DNA of 64,000 nucleotides from positions 1-64,000 of the IMG/VR virus record IMGVR_UViG_3300047547_000041; one strand, given 5' to 3'. The position numbers and the translations under genes are program-made. Under the pieces are notes generated by a model. It ran no database searches. It saw nothing but the letters and a program-made list of their open reading frames with translations, and was not told where the DNA came from. This document shows, one piece after another, positions 41,458 through 50,766 of this stretch; position 1 is the stretch's first letter, and every line of letters begins with the position of its first letter. Source of the DNA: a virus.

Positions 41458-41906
41458 CAGTTCACACCTTGTTGGAACTTTTGCCAGTCAATCACAGACC
41501 GCAAAAGATATGTTCGATTGTTGATTTCCTTGATGATGGATTCGCAACTTTTGATAAGCGTTTCCAAGTATTGCACCCGATTCTCGATCTTCACGACTTC
41601 TGGATGGGCAGAAATCTTTTCTTCCATCTGAGTCTTCAGAGGTTTGTTGAATCTGTACTGATCCCACCCGCGCAAGCGCAGTTCATCGGTGTTCATCTCA
41701 CCACTGTAATACTTGGTCAGTGCAACCTTCAGTTCAGAGTATTTCACAACATACTCACGTTGCTTGAGCCTGTAGTTTTGAAGGATTTTGATGTACTTGG
41801 AGTGAAGAATTGGGCAACGGTAAAGTTCACCCAAAACGTCAGTCTGATCCATTGCGCAATCAGTCTCCCATTCTGCCATCAATTCGTCATGTTTAACAAG
41901 TTCCAT
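41457..41906 (-). CDS. uvsY: Recombination mediator UvsY-like, 149 aa
   Basis: Loads UvsX recombinase on single-stranded DNA. The pattern EWETDCAMDQTDVLGELYRC followed by PILHSKYIKILQNYRLKQRE and KVALTKYYSGEMN matches the UvsY family, including its all-helical nature and length. It starts where the next gene ends and stops in the uvsW start (TGATG), as in T4-like phages where uvsW and uvsY are neighbours. Confidence 0.78.
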   Translation of the reverse strand: MELVKHDELMAEWETDCAMDQTDVLGELYRCPILHSKYIKILQNYRLKQREYVVKYSELKVALTKYYSGEMNTDELRLRGWDQYRFNKPLKTQMEEKISAHPEVVKIENRVQYLETLIKSCESIIKEINNRTYLLRSVIDWQKFQQGVN

Positions 41907-42340
41907 TATGCAATCACTACGTTGTTACTCCGAACAGTGATTGTAGCAGTGATTGGGTCACTTTGACTTTGGGTGTTGAAATTTATTCCGGACAACGCTT
42001 GAGGGATGCAGTCTTGAGCATTCAGTACAAAAGCAATTTTCTTGCCACTTGAGTCGATACCAAAAATTCTAACATCACTGTAACGATCATTCCCACTCTG
42101 GAAGTCTTTAATCCACCGATACACAGCTTTGTAATTCTCATACGATTCATCAACCATGAAAGTCATGGAGAAACCATCGGGATCAACGACTTCACCCGGA
42201 AGCGAAACATTGAAATTTGGAATCTGCACTTCGGCACTGTTGAGGTTCAGACCCGGAGTTGTGAACTCGGTCAGAGTGAACGCAACTTCAGGCTATGCCG
42301 AAAATTGAACTTGGAACCTGTTGTTGAAAGCGTAATTCAT
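41906..42340 (-). CDS. Tail-tube-like structural protein, 144 aa, one TAG
   Basis: Starts MNYAFNNRFQVQFSA[TAG]PEVAF (TAG at 42293-42295), then TTPGLNLNSAEVQIPNFNVS and MTFMVDESYENYKAVYRWIK. This 'F.V.FS...PGL.L...P.....PG....F...T..FMVDE...NY...Y.WI' layout is that of tube/baseplate proteins of contractile phages. It is one of three tube-fold proteins here. The position next to PAAR and gp55 is unusual for a tube gene. Confidence 0.65.
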
Positions 42341-42348
42341 GACTTGCC

Positions 42349-42612
42349 TCAGTTAGCGAAAACGTTGTTAGAACCTGTTGAAACTGTGTGACCGCAATTG
42401 ACCGCATCACCTTGACGAACGACCCGAATGCCTTCAGCAAACACGTTTGGAGATGCTTCTACAATATTCAGTGGTTGCTCATGATTTGGGTGGTCATCAA
42501 CCTTGTCACCAAGTGTGGAAACTTTGGAACCGTTGACAAACACAGTGCTTGCCCCGGGTCCGATGATGACGCCACCATTCACATTGTCAACATTAACTCT
42601 GGCTACTTTCAT
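42349..42612 (-). CDS. PAAR-repeat spike-tip protein (gp5.4-like), 87 aa
   Basis: Sharpens the end of the gp5 needle. It has MKVARVNVDNVNGGVIIGPG, STVFVNGSKVSTLGDKVDDH and GIRVVRQGDAVNCGHTVSTG, the glycine-rich PAAR repeats with His and Cys for a bound metal. Two upstream ATGs (42624, 42615) are also possible. The start lies inside the gp55 gene end. Confidence 0.8.
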   Translation of the reverse strand: MKVARVNVDNVNGGVIIGPGASTVFVNGSKVSTLGDKVDDHPNHEQPLNIVEASPNVFAEGIRVVRQGDAVNCGHTVSTGSNNVFAN

Positions 42613-43144
42613 CATCACTTTCATAGAAGTCTTCGAGACTGCTATTTACTTTCGACTTGTTTTTCTTCTTACTGTCGCGCTTATTCTTGAGTCTGGTGTA
42701 TTTGTCCGAAAGCACTTCATTGATTTTGATGGCTTCGTTAATTTCGTCAACAACATCTGTATCACCTTCGATATTCAACGAATTGCCACTTGCATAAATC
42801 AGTTCCATCTTACCGAACTCTTCATTTTCTTCCTTTTTGATGAAGTCAACATATTCGCGCCATGCGGTTGTTGTGAAGTAGCCAAATGGATTAGGAGACT
42901 TTTCGGGATCGAACTTGTGGGCGACACTGAAACACTTCTAAATCGCTTCCCCCACCATGTCATCACGGAATGAATAACCGTTGAAGTTGTGACGGGAAGC
43001 TAGGTTCTCGCAAATGTCAATGATGGCCTTGCCAATGTCATTGGGCATCGTAGGGAAATCCGCAAAACTTTCCTTGGTCAGACACTCCGCACGGTAAGCC
43101 CTCAGACTTTCAACCAACTTTTGCTTATCAACATACATGCCCAT
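42593..43144 (-). CDS. 55: Late-transcription sigma factor gp55-like, 183 aa, one TAG
   Basis: Directs host RNA polymerase to late promoters together with the sliding clamp. Conserved parts: IGKAIIDICENLASRHNFNG, then DDMVGEAI[TAG]KCFSVAHKF, DPEKSPNPFGYFTTTAWREY and the C-terminal clamp-binding-type SSLEDFYESDDE. TAG at 42938-42940 sits in the polymerase-binding region at codon 69, so full-length sigma requires amber decoding. GGAG lies 8 bases before ATG 43144. Confidence 0.85.
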
Positions 43145-43175
43145 ATTACAACTCCAAAATCGTTTACATGACTCT

Positions 43176-43187
43176 AGTGTAACACAA
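43176..43187 (-). promoter_or_regulatory. Extended -10 GTGTTACACT before gp55
   Basis: Minus-strand TTGTGTTACACT ends about 30 bases before the gp55 ATG. It fits GTGnTAnAnT. The -35 region is T-rich without a clear box. Confidence 0.45.
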
Positions 43188-43345
43188 AAACAACAAATCT
43201 ATCAGTCTAACATCAAAAATTGTTGGTTTTAGTCAACACCCCATCAAACTGTATGATTTGCGACAATCTAGTGTTGTTTTTATGCAACTATGTTAGGGAA
43301 AACCCTTAGAACTTAGGGTAAATCAGTAGTGAGAAGTGTCAAAAA

Positions 43346-43357
43346 GTGTGGTACAAT
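43346..43357 (+). promoter_or_regulatory. Plus-strand extended -10 GTGTGGTACAAT
   Basis: GTGTGG-TACAAT on the plus strand is the same core as the tRNA and early promoters. The hairpin-rich RNA region starts about 45 bases downstream. GTGAGA 17 bases upstream is a poor -35. Confidence 0.5.
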
Positions 43358-43401
43358 AAAAGTGATTGTTTACCAGCACTAAACAATAGTACCATATAAC
43401 A

Positions 43402-43683
43402 AGCGATGCCTTGCATCGCTGTCTTGCCAGAAAGTACAACGTACTTTCGCAAGACCAAACGTTCTATAGAACGTTGTTAAGAAAATTGTTATAACATAGT
43501 TTTGAACGAATTTCCAAACGGTTCAAAACTATGTAAAGGTTGAGAACGTTACAGATGTGGTTATCGACCGAAAGTGTGTCTTGTGAAAGACCATGTTTGA
43601 TGGCGATACTGTAAAGGTTTCAAACCTACTTCTGCTCATTCAGTCGCATACTGCGTATGCTTTGTGAATGAGAGGCTTCGCCT
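43402..43683 (+). ncRNA. Hairpin-rich non-coding region in the divergent intergenic space
   Basis: No gene fits the 587 bases from 43145 to 43731. Consecutive perfect stems occur: AGCGATGC/GCATCGCT (43402-43420); GTCTTGC...GCAAGAC enclosing GAAAGTAC/GTACTTTC (43421-43455); palindrome AACGTTCTATAGAACGTT (43458-43475); 14-bp ACATAGTTTTGAAC/GTTCAAAACTATGT (43494-43534); AGGTTT/AAACCT; CTCATTCA/TGAATGAG enclosing GCATAC/GTATGC (43635-43672); AGGC-TTC-GCCT (43673-43683). It could be a structured RNA or leader, or a replication origin. Confidence 0.55.
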
Positions 43684-43700
43684 GTATATCTTGAGTGATA

Positions 43701-43707
43701 CTAAATA
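43701..43707 (+). promoter_or_regulatory. CTAAATA late-type promoter for the fibre operon
   Basis: CTAAATA lies 25 bases before the first fibre gene start (43732). It repeats the box seen at 24449, 24466 and 52986, and resembles T4 TATAAATA. It directly follows the last hairpin. Confidence 0.5.
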
Positions 43708-43731
43708 GAAGTCATCTAATGATCTATTGCT

Positions 43732-44463
43732 ATGGAAAACAAACTCTCAGAACTTTCAAAACTGCTTGAAAAAGGTGTTCAAGCAAAAAAGCAACGTTTG
43801 CAAAACAGTGAGGACGCACTTACTGAAATGTTTCGCATTGTTGCTGAAGGAAAGAAAGAGAAGACTCCAAAAGAAAAACTCAAAGAGGTTTCGACCCAAC
43901 TTGACGACATTGTTGAACGTGCCGTAGAACTTGAAGAGAAGTATTCCAGAATCGAACAGTTTGAGAAGAAAACCAATAGTGATCTTTCAAACATCAAAGA
44001 CCAACAAGAAAAGAAGTTTCTCAATCTTTACAACGGTCTAAAACAAGAAATTGAAGGACTGCGAAAGGCAGTTCAGGAAACCACAAATCAAATCTCATTT
44101 GGAGGTGGTGGCGGCGGTGCCGCAACCCTTAGAGATTTGTACGATATTGACTTTTCGACACTTTCACCGGATTACGTTCTAAGCTATGATGGAATGTCGG
44201 GTGCATTTGTTTTCAGAGAAGTTACTGCAACTGGTGGAACATCGGGAAATCAGATTCGTAAATATGAGACTGATTTGAGTGGAACCAATGTAACTATTCC
44301 TGTCGAATCTCATAGTTTTCAAACTTCTGTTGTCGAAGCAACTTTTGTTCGATCCAATAGAAAGGTTGATGTGTACTGGTTTTATGACCCGGTAACCAAA
44401 AACTTCATCATAGAATCTAACGTTGACCTCACAGGGGTCAAACTCACAATCAACGGATATTGA
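43732..44463 (+). CDS. Coiled-coil structural/fibre protein, 243 aa
   Basis: Residues 1-125 are a long coiled coil (KEKLKEVSTQLDDIVERAVE ... KKFLNLYNGLKQEIEGLRKA). Then comes a glycine run (GGGGGGAA), a spacer and a C-terminal beta domain ending NVDLTGVKLTINGY. That end resembles the end of the next protein (VALTGVKIFATGF), so a shared fibre-tip or trimerisation domain is likely. First gene of the late plus-strand operon. No TAG. Confidence 0.65.
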   Translation: MENKLSELSKLLEKGVQAKKQRLQNSEDALTEMFRIVAEGKKEKTPKEKLKEVSTQLDDIVERAVELEEKYSRIEQFEKKTNSDLSNIKDQQEKKFLNLYNGLKQEIEGLRKAVQETTNQISFGGGGGGAATLRDLYDIDFSTLSPDYVLSYDGMSGAFVFREVTATGGTSGNQIRKYETDLSGTNVTIPVESHSFQTSVVEATFVRSNRKVDVYWFYDPVTKNFIIESNVDLTGVKLTINGY

Positions 44464-44474
44464 GGTAATTCAAA

Positions 44475-45230
44475 ATGGCAGAACGTTCAACTTATGTAGA
44501 CTTGAACTTCGAGAAAGTTAGTCAAATCGTTAATGCGAGACTGCATAACGTAACAACAACTCAGAGAAATTCTTAGGCTGCAACGCTTGGTGCAACCAAT
44601 GAAGGTTTGATTGTTTACGATACCGATGAAGACCAAATTTACGTTTGGAACGGTACCACATTCATTCCGACTAAGGTACAAGGTGCCATGACCTATAAGG
44701 GTACCGTCACAAGCCTTACAACCGCGCCAGCGGGCTTTGATGTTGGTAGCACATACGTCTTCACCGGTACACCCGGCACTTTGACTTGGGCGGGTCAATC
44801 GTTCTCACCATCGGCCAACATTGAAGTTGGTGACATTCTGATTTATCGTGGCTCAAACACATGGGACATTGTTGAGGGTAACGACATTGCCGCAACCGAA
44901 ACCGTTGCCGGTAACGTTACGCTTGCTACCCAAGGTGATGTGAACAATGGTACCGGTAACGGTGTTGTGACCGCTACAACCCTATCAGCATTTGTCAATG
45001 CCCGCAAGCTGGCTAAGACATATTTCGCAACGGTTGATCTTGCTGCACTGACGCCATTCACGGTTTCTCATAATATGGGATTGTCAAATCGTGATGCATT
45101 TGTCGTTAGAACCGCAACGTCAAACGGCTCAGAAGTTTCTTTTGATATTGACTCTGTTGACACAAACAGTTTTACGGTAACTTCTGCGGTCGCGTTGACC
45201 GGTGTGAAAATCTTCGCAACCGGGTTCTAA
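44475..45230 (+). CDS. Fibre/virion surface protein, 251 aa, one TAG
   Basis: Starts MAERSTYVDLNFEKVSQIVN. TAG at 44574-44576 lies before AATLGATNEGLIVYDTDEDQ. DQIYVWNGTTF is a typical phage-fibre head element. The C terminus (NMGLSNRDAFVVRTATSNGS ... LTGVKIFATGF) matches the preceding protein's terminal domain. The upstream stop lies 11 bp before. Confidence 0.68.
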
Positions 45231-45233
45231 TCC

Positions 45234-45881
45234 ATGGCGGATACCTTTTTCAGTCCTCCGCTATTTGCGGAAACTACTGATACATCTAGCCCACCATCAG
45301 GGTTTCAAAAGATTCAGGCAAAGCCTGATGGTCGGCTGTACGGTAAGAATTCTACTGAAGAATATGAGATTGGTAAAGCAATTTCTGTTTTTGATGAATC
45401 AACACTGATCACATCACGGCTTGGAACAATTAAATTTGCAGGCGCGTAGGTAACCGCGAATGATCCGGTTGAAGGTGACGTTGTTGTTACCTCGATTGGT
45501 TTGCAATCTATCAGTACCAGATATTTCAACCCCGGTGACAACACAACACCAATTTTACCGGGAACTGTTGATTTTCTTGCCGGGCAAAACAATTTGATGA
45601 TTGAAGGTGGTAGTGGTGTAGCGATTAGATCGTTCCCCGGAACTTCGCCAAGAATTGTTTTGAGTATTTCGCCACATACAAACGAAACTCTATCGCCCGA
45701 TCCACATCCACAATATCTTTTGAGAACTGATTACACTGGTGGGCAATCTTCTGGTGGTGTTCCAACTTTTATGACAAGCGATTTTGTGGTTGCTGCTGGT
45801 ACGCAAGTTCTATTTTCCGAAGAAATTGATGGTGACAATTTCGAGATTCAAATTGATGGTATTTTGACTGAGGTACAATAA
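45234..45881 (+). CDS. Fibre protein, 215 aa, one TAG
   Basis: Contains KIQAKPDGRLYGKNSTEEYE near the start. TAG at 45447-45449 (IKFAGA[TAG]VTANDPVEGD) joins the two halves. The C terminus has PHTNETLSPDPHPQYLLRTD, a segment found in tail-fibre shafts ('HPQYLLR'), and a final beta part. It overlaps the tailspike start by one base. Confidence 0.65.
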
Positions 45882-47791
45882 TGTTCCAACTTCTGAAACG
45901 TTCTGCCGCTGGTGTTTCTAACGCTGCTGCTGGTAAGGTTAAGCTCTTTTTCGACACTGATGGTTTAGCCAAAACCAAAGATGAAAACGGTGTTCTTAGC
46001 ACACTTGGTGGTGTTTTCTCTTTTAACGGTCGCGTCGGCAACATTACGCCACAACAGGCAGACTATTCTAGCTTTTTCCAAAAACTGCATTGGATTGATG
46101 TTACCACTGTTGGTATTTCACCGGCAAATACAGCCGCGCAAAATACAACTGCATGGAACACATTTTATAGCACGGTTCCCGTCAATTCAACTGTTTACTT
46201 TCCTGCCGGAACATACGATTTCAGCGGTGAATTGACTCTTAACCGAAATGTTCAGATTCGTATTGTTGGTGATGGTAAATCTCGCACAATTTTGCGAACC
46301 ACATCTGCAACTGCAAACCTTTTCTATATTTCGATCAGTGCATATTATTACAGTTTTGAAGAATTGGGGTTCAATTCAACGGTGACAAAAACCGCTGGTG
46401 CTTTTATTGGTACTAACCCCGCTGCTGGTGATAATGCGTATCTTGATATTCGTCGCTGCGAGTTCAAGGGTTATTTCATTGGTGTTGCATTGGATGGCGT
46501 CGGTTCTGCCAACGTTGGCACGATTTCCGAATGTATTTGGAATTCGCCTTCTGCTGGTGGCACTGGTTTGCGAATCAACGGTGCAAACATCAACAACATG
46601 ATAACAAACTGTACGATTAACCAGAATCCGGGTTCTACTGGTACTGGTGTTTGTGTTGAAATTAACCAATCTGGTGCGGTGCAATTTGTCGGTTGCGATT
46701 TCATTGGTGGCGCTAATACTCTGCGAGTCAACCCTGGTGCTGGTCAAGTTGTTTCCGCGCTGTATTTTACAAACTGTTTCTTTGACCAAGCTGGTTCAAA
46801 ATGTGTTCAGTTTACGGGTGCTGGTGCTGTCAGTCGCGTTAAATTTGTTTCTTGTGGTATTACCAATGGTAACGTCACAAACTCGTTTGCTCTGGCTGTT
46901 GAAGGTACCGGCACAGGTACAAACATTCCGGAAGCCTTGGATTTTCTTGAATGTGACTTCTACAACGCTTTCGGTACGGGTATTACCACTACAGGTATTT
47001 CTATTACTGGTGCCCGTGGCGTTAGTTTTGTCGGTTGTAGAATTTCAGGTTTCACTGTTGGTATTGACCTCACTCCATACAACTCAAACGGTGTCACATC
47101 ATTTAACATTGTTAGATGTACCGTTGGTCCGACCGAAAACTTCCCCGGTAACGTTACTGGTATCAGAATTAACGCTGGCGCATTTCAATATGGTTCATCG
47201 AGTATCACAGATTGTGACTTGCAAGGTAACACCACGCCTCTTATCAACAATGCAACTTTTGGTGCAAACGATAGTTTGTATCTGAACGGTAACAACGGTA
47301 TTTTGCAACGTCCAATCGGCCAAGCTCCAAACTTGTTGCTTGCCACCGCTGCAACCGCTGTTCGTGCCGGTGTTGCTGTTCCTGTTCGTACTAACTCGAT
47401 TCGACCCGGTTCCGCCATTCGTATTCGCGCAATGTGCACAAACGCGGCAACTGCAAGCACGAACACAATCACTCTACGTTTAGGCACAGCAAACACAAAC
47501 GCTGACACAGCGATTGTGACACTTGCATTGGGTGCCGGTACAGCCGCTGTTGGTGGTGCTGTTATTGAAGCAACAATTTACTTCCAATCTACAACTTCTG
47601 CAACAGCCAGCGTGATTGTTTACAACAACGGTGCCGCAGGGTTTACTAACGCTGCTGTCACGGTTTCAAACTCAACTGCTAACGTTGCAATTACAAACAC
47701 TGCTGACCAATACCTTGGTCTTTATGTCAGTCCATCGGCGGCAAACGTTGTGACAATTCGTAACGTTGTTTATGAAGAACTTTCTCAATAA
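45881..47791 (+). CDS. Tailspike with pectate-lyase-type beta-helix, 636 aa
   Basis: Residues about 40-55 are FSFNGRVGNITPQQADYSSF, a fibre connector. From VYFPAGTYDFSGELTLNRNV onward the repeats are those of a right-handed parallel beta-helix, with IVGDGKSRTILR and many 'FxxCxFxG' turns. It likely binds or cleaves surface polysaccharide. The C-terminal part is Ala/Thr/Asn-rich (ATAATAVRAGVAVPVRTNSI). No TAG in 636 codons. Confidence 0.78.
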   Translation: MFQLLKRSAAGVSNAAAGKVKLFFDTDGLAKTKDENGVLSTLGGVFSFNGRVGNITPQQADYSSFFQKLHWIDVTTVGISPANTAAQNTTAWNTFYSTVPVNSTVYFPAGTYDFSGELTLNRNVQIRIVGDGKSRTILRTTSATANLFYISISAYYYSFEELGFNSTVTKTAGAFIGTNPAAGDNAYLDIRRCEFKGYFIGVALDGVGSANVGTISECIWNSPSAGGTGLRINGANINNMITNCTINQNPGSTGTGVCVEINQSGAVQFVGCDFIGGANTLRVNPGAGQVVSALYFTNCFFDQAGSKCVQFTGAGAVSRVKFVSCGITNGNVTNSFALAVEGTGTGTNIPEALDFLECDFYNAFGTGITTTGISITGARGVSFVGCRISGFTVGIDLTPYNSNGVTSFNIVRCTVGPTENFPGNVTGIRINAGAFQYGSSSITDCDLQGNTTPLINNATFGANDSLYLNGNNGILQRPIGQAPNLLLATAATAVRAGVAVPVRTNSIRPGSAIRIRAMCTNAATASTNTITLRLGTANTNADTAIVTLALGAGTAAVGGAVIEATIYFQSTTSATASVIVYNNGAAGFTNAAVTVSNSTANVAITNTADQYLGLYVSPSAANVVTIRNVVYEELSQ

Positions 47792-47846
47792 CATAGTAAG
47801 TAAACAAATCACGGTCTGATATTGAACAGGATTAAGGGTAATAGAT

Positions 47847-49694
47847 ATGTTGCAAATTAAGAATGCGCAAGGTCAACTTTCAAATTTCACGGAAGAAGAA
47901 AAACGACAGTTTACCTTTGACCTTGGCGCAATGCGTTCTGCCAATGGTAGGGTACCTGATGACAACGGTGATGTTGTTGTTGTTTGTGGAACTTTGATTT
48001 TTGTTCCGCCATCGGGTGATACATCAGGTGATACCGATACTGCCGCAATCAAGGCCGCAATTGCACAAGCCGCAAATACCTCTAAGGGTATCGGTTTCAT
48101 CGAAGGTGATTACTACTGGAATGACACGGTTGATATCACTGATGGTTACCGCACACAATTTGAATCGGTTAGAACCGGTTTGAACCCTCTTCCTGCATCG
48201 GTTATCATTCCTCCGAAACTTGTTGGTGCTGGCCTGTATAGAACTCGTCACCGAATGGTTGTGAGTGGCAAGCCCATGTTGCGGTACTACGGTACCGCAA
48301 ACGGTGTTCAAATGCAGTCGCCATTCATTTTCGGTATGAACTTCCATGGTCCCGGGTTCAATACCGGCAACTTCATGACTTCGGCAATTCAGTTTGGTGG
48401 TGTTTCGACAACCTACAAAAACATCACTGCTGACCCGCAATTGACCCAAGTTGGTTTCTTTGATTTCAACACTTGTGTTCGTCATGATGACACAACCGGT
48501 GCCACATACGACAAATGTTTCTTCCAACGATTCCTGTTTGGTGTTGACCGTGGATACAATTGTGACATTTTCAAATTTCACTCATGTGATTTTGGTGATC
48601 AATCGCTGAACAGTAATTTCACATGCACGATCACAAACAATTCAACAACAATCACCACAACAGGTAATCAATTCAATGATGTTCCAAGTGGTGCATATGT
48701 TGCTGGTAATGGTATTCCGAACGGAACAACGATCACGGTCAATTCTGGAAACTCTGCAACGCTTAGTAACCCAGCAACATTGACTGGCACAACCAAACTT
48801 TATGCATTTTTGGGTGTTGCTGTTGTTGATAGTGGTACTGGTTATGGTACAGGTTGGGTTCCACCTTTCGGTGAAAATGGTAGTGGCAACATTTTGGTGT
48901 TTGATAGCTGCTGGTTCTTGCGTATCAAGATGGTTCTTGGCGCTTACGCCCCATCATCTTCTGCAATTCGTTTTACAAACAGTTACACAGAATTGTTGTG
49001 GAAAATGGCAGAACTCGGTTTGCCGGGCGATGCTACTTGCCCTTCGATGTTCACTGTTGAGAATCATCATTTCTCGCAAACCGAATCTTTCATGGTCAAC
49101 GGTGTTGTTGACGTTCGTTCATCGGGTTCAACAAATGGCGTTGTCATGAAATGGACGGATAACCGTTCAGATAGTTTGTCTCCGAATGCTTCGCAAGTTC
49201 CGTGGGTGTTTGCGCCAAATGCATACAACAGTACCGCAGCATTCTTGTGGGATCGTAACATTCTGGCTACAAATGATGGTATTCCAACTGTTAACGTTGC
49301 AGGTTCTTCAGCAACTATTCCCGACAAGACCCGATATGTTGTTGGTACCAATAAGGGTGTTCAATCTGGTGGTTTTGTTAGAAATTACAACGCAAGTGCT
49401 GGCACATTGATTTGGGACTATGGTGGTGAAGACCAAGTTCATGTCGATCTTAACGCAAACGTCACAATTAACGATCATGGTAGCCAAAACCCACCAAAGG
49501 GTAGAGAATTGACTTTCTTGGTCACTGACAGTGGTGCTGGTGGTAAGGTTATTACCTTCGGTAGCAAATACTTGAATAGTTCTGGCGCTGCTATTGGAGC
49601 GTTTACCACATCGGTTGCTGGCAAAACCGCAGTCTTCAAGTTCATTTGGGATGGCAACAACTATCGCCAACTCAACACAACTCAGTGGGCTTAA
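47847..49694 (+). CDS. Second beta-helix tailspike, 615 aa
   Basis: Begins MLQIKNAQGQLSNFTEEEKR, closely similar to the N terminus of the 191-aa protein at 50176 (MLKIKNSSGQWVDFTPAQKT). That points to a shared attachment module. A beta-helix follows (IGFIEGDYYWNDTVDITDGY, FDSCWFLRIKMVLGAYAPSS). The C-terminal end has a trimeric-fibre motif region (ANVTINDHGSQNPPKGRELT). No TAG. Confidence 0.72.
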   Translation: MLQIKNAQGQLSNFTEEEKRQFTFDLGAMRSANGRVPDDNGDVVVVCGTLIFVPPSGDTSGDTDTAAIKAAIAQAANTSKGIGFIEGDYYWNDTVDITDGYRTQFESVRTGLNPLPASVIIPPKLVGAGLYRTRHRMVVSGKPMLRYYGTANGVQMQSPFIFGMNFHGPGFNTGNFMTSAIQFGGVSTTYKNITADPQLTQVGFFDFNTCVRHDDTTGATYDKCFFQRFLFGVDRGYNCDIFKFHSCDFGDQSLNSNFTCTITNNSTTITTTGNQFNDVPSGAYVAGNGIPNGTTITVNSGNSATLSNPATLTGTTKLYAFLGVAVVDSGTGYGTGWVPPFGENGSGNILVFDSCWFLRIKMVLGAYAPSSSAIRFTNSYTELLWKMAELGLPGDATCPSMFTVENHHFSQTESFMVNGVVDVRSSGSTNGVVMKWTDNRSDSLSPNASQVPWVFAPNAYNSTAAFLWDRNILATNDGIPTVNVAGSSATIPDKTRYVVGTNKGVQSGGFVRNYNASAGTLIWDYGGEDQVHVDLNANVTINDHGSQNPPKGRELTFLVTDSGAGGKVITFGSKYLNSSGAAIGAFTTSVAGKTAVFKFIWDGNNYRQLNTTQWA

Positions 49695-49791
49695 TTCACT
49701 TCAAGAAGGTGGGTTTGTGCGGTAAGTATCAAAAACCATCAATTTGGAACACTTATGACACATCTGACACATAACAGGGAGAACAGAATTT

Positions 49792-50157
49792 ATGGCTAAA
49801 CCAGAATTCCGGGTTCTCAAACCTTCCGGTACGTTGTCTCGATACTCTGGTGAAGATATCAGAGTTTTGATCACAGCAAGTACATCATCCTTTGTTTTGC
49901 CAAAAGGTGCACAACTTGGTGCACAAATCACAATCATCGCAATTGAGAATGTCGCGTTCACAGTATATGGCGACAACTATAGCGGAGAACGTTCAATTAG
50001 TCTGAGTCGCGGGCAAACCGCACAGTTTGTTTTTCTTGGCTTTGAGTGGTTGTAGGTTCAGGTCAATACAAGCGTTGAACTGATTGATAATGGTAATCTA
50101 ATGTTCGATCTTAGTCAAATTAGCTTTGACGGTGATCTAATCTCTTTCAGCGAATAA
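49792..50157 (+). CDS. Small fibre-like protein, 121 aa, one TAG
   Basis: A beta-rich domain (FVLPKGAQLGAQITIIAIEN, FTVYGDNYSGERSISLSRGQ) of the type at the ends of phage fibres. TAG at 50053-50055 (GFEWL[TAG]VQVNTS) is followed by 33 more codons to TAA. The 97 bases upstream contain no gene. Confidence 0.6.
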
Positions 50158-50175
50158 TTCTCAGAGGAATATAAA

Positions 50176-50751
50176 ATGCTCAAAATCAAAAATTCAAGCG
50201 GTCAATGGGTAGATTTTACGCCAGCACAGAAAACCCAATTTATTAACGATATCGGTGCTGTTCAGACTGTTAATAATCAGGCTTCCGATGCTTCCGGTAA
50301 TGTCACAATCACATTTCCTATTCTTGATAATTTGACTGCTGGTGGTACCGGTAGTGCACTGTCTGCCGAACAAGGTAAGGTGCTGAAGGGTCTTATTGAT
50401 GCTAATACCAACAACATCACAGACAATACAAATGCTATTTCCGGTAAGGCAGACACGGTTAAAGTTGTTGTGATCAACGCAAACGTTACGATTACGCCTG
50501 CTAACCAGTCAACATATAACGGAAATTTGTTGGAGTTTTCTGGTGCCTTTACGGTCACTATCAGCGGTGGTTTGGCAAACGATTTCGGTTTTGCTGCTAT
50601 TCCTCCTGCAACTGGTAACGCGACTATCGCTAGCGATGGTACAGCAAGTTTGAATGGTGCGACAACTTCTATTACTCGCGCGGCAAGTACAACTCCGATG
50701 TTTGGTGTTCAACAACGCGCATCAAATCGTAACTCTTACGTTGTTTCGTGA
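50176..50751 (+). CDS. Fibre protein sharing the ML(K/Q)IKN module, 191 aa
   Basis: The N-terminal MLKIKNSSGQWVDFTPAQKT matches the tailspike at 47847. Then come a trimerising helix (LSAEQGKVLKGLIDANTNNI) and a beta tip (FSGAFTVTISGGLANDFGFA). GGAATATAAA precedes the ATG. No TAG. Confidence 0.65.
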   Translation: MLKIKNSSGQWVDFTPAQKTQFINDIGAVQTVNNQASDASGNVTITFPILDNLTAGGTGSALSAEQGKVLKGLIDANTNNITDNTNAISGKADTVKVVVINANVTITPANQSTYNGNLLEFSGAFTVTISGGLANDFGFAAIPPATGNATIASDGTASLNGATTSITRAASTTPMFGVQQRASNRNSYVVS

Positions 50752-50766
50752 TTTAGGATTTTTAAT

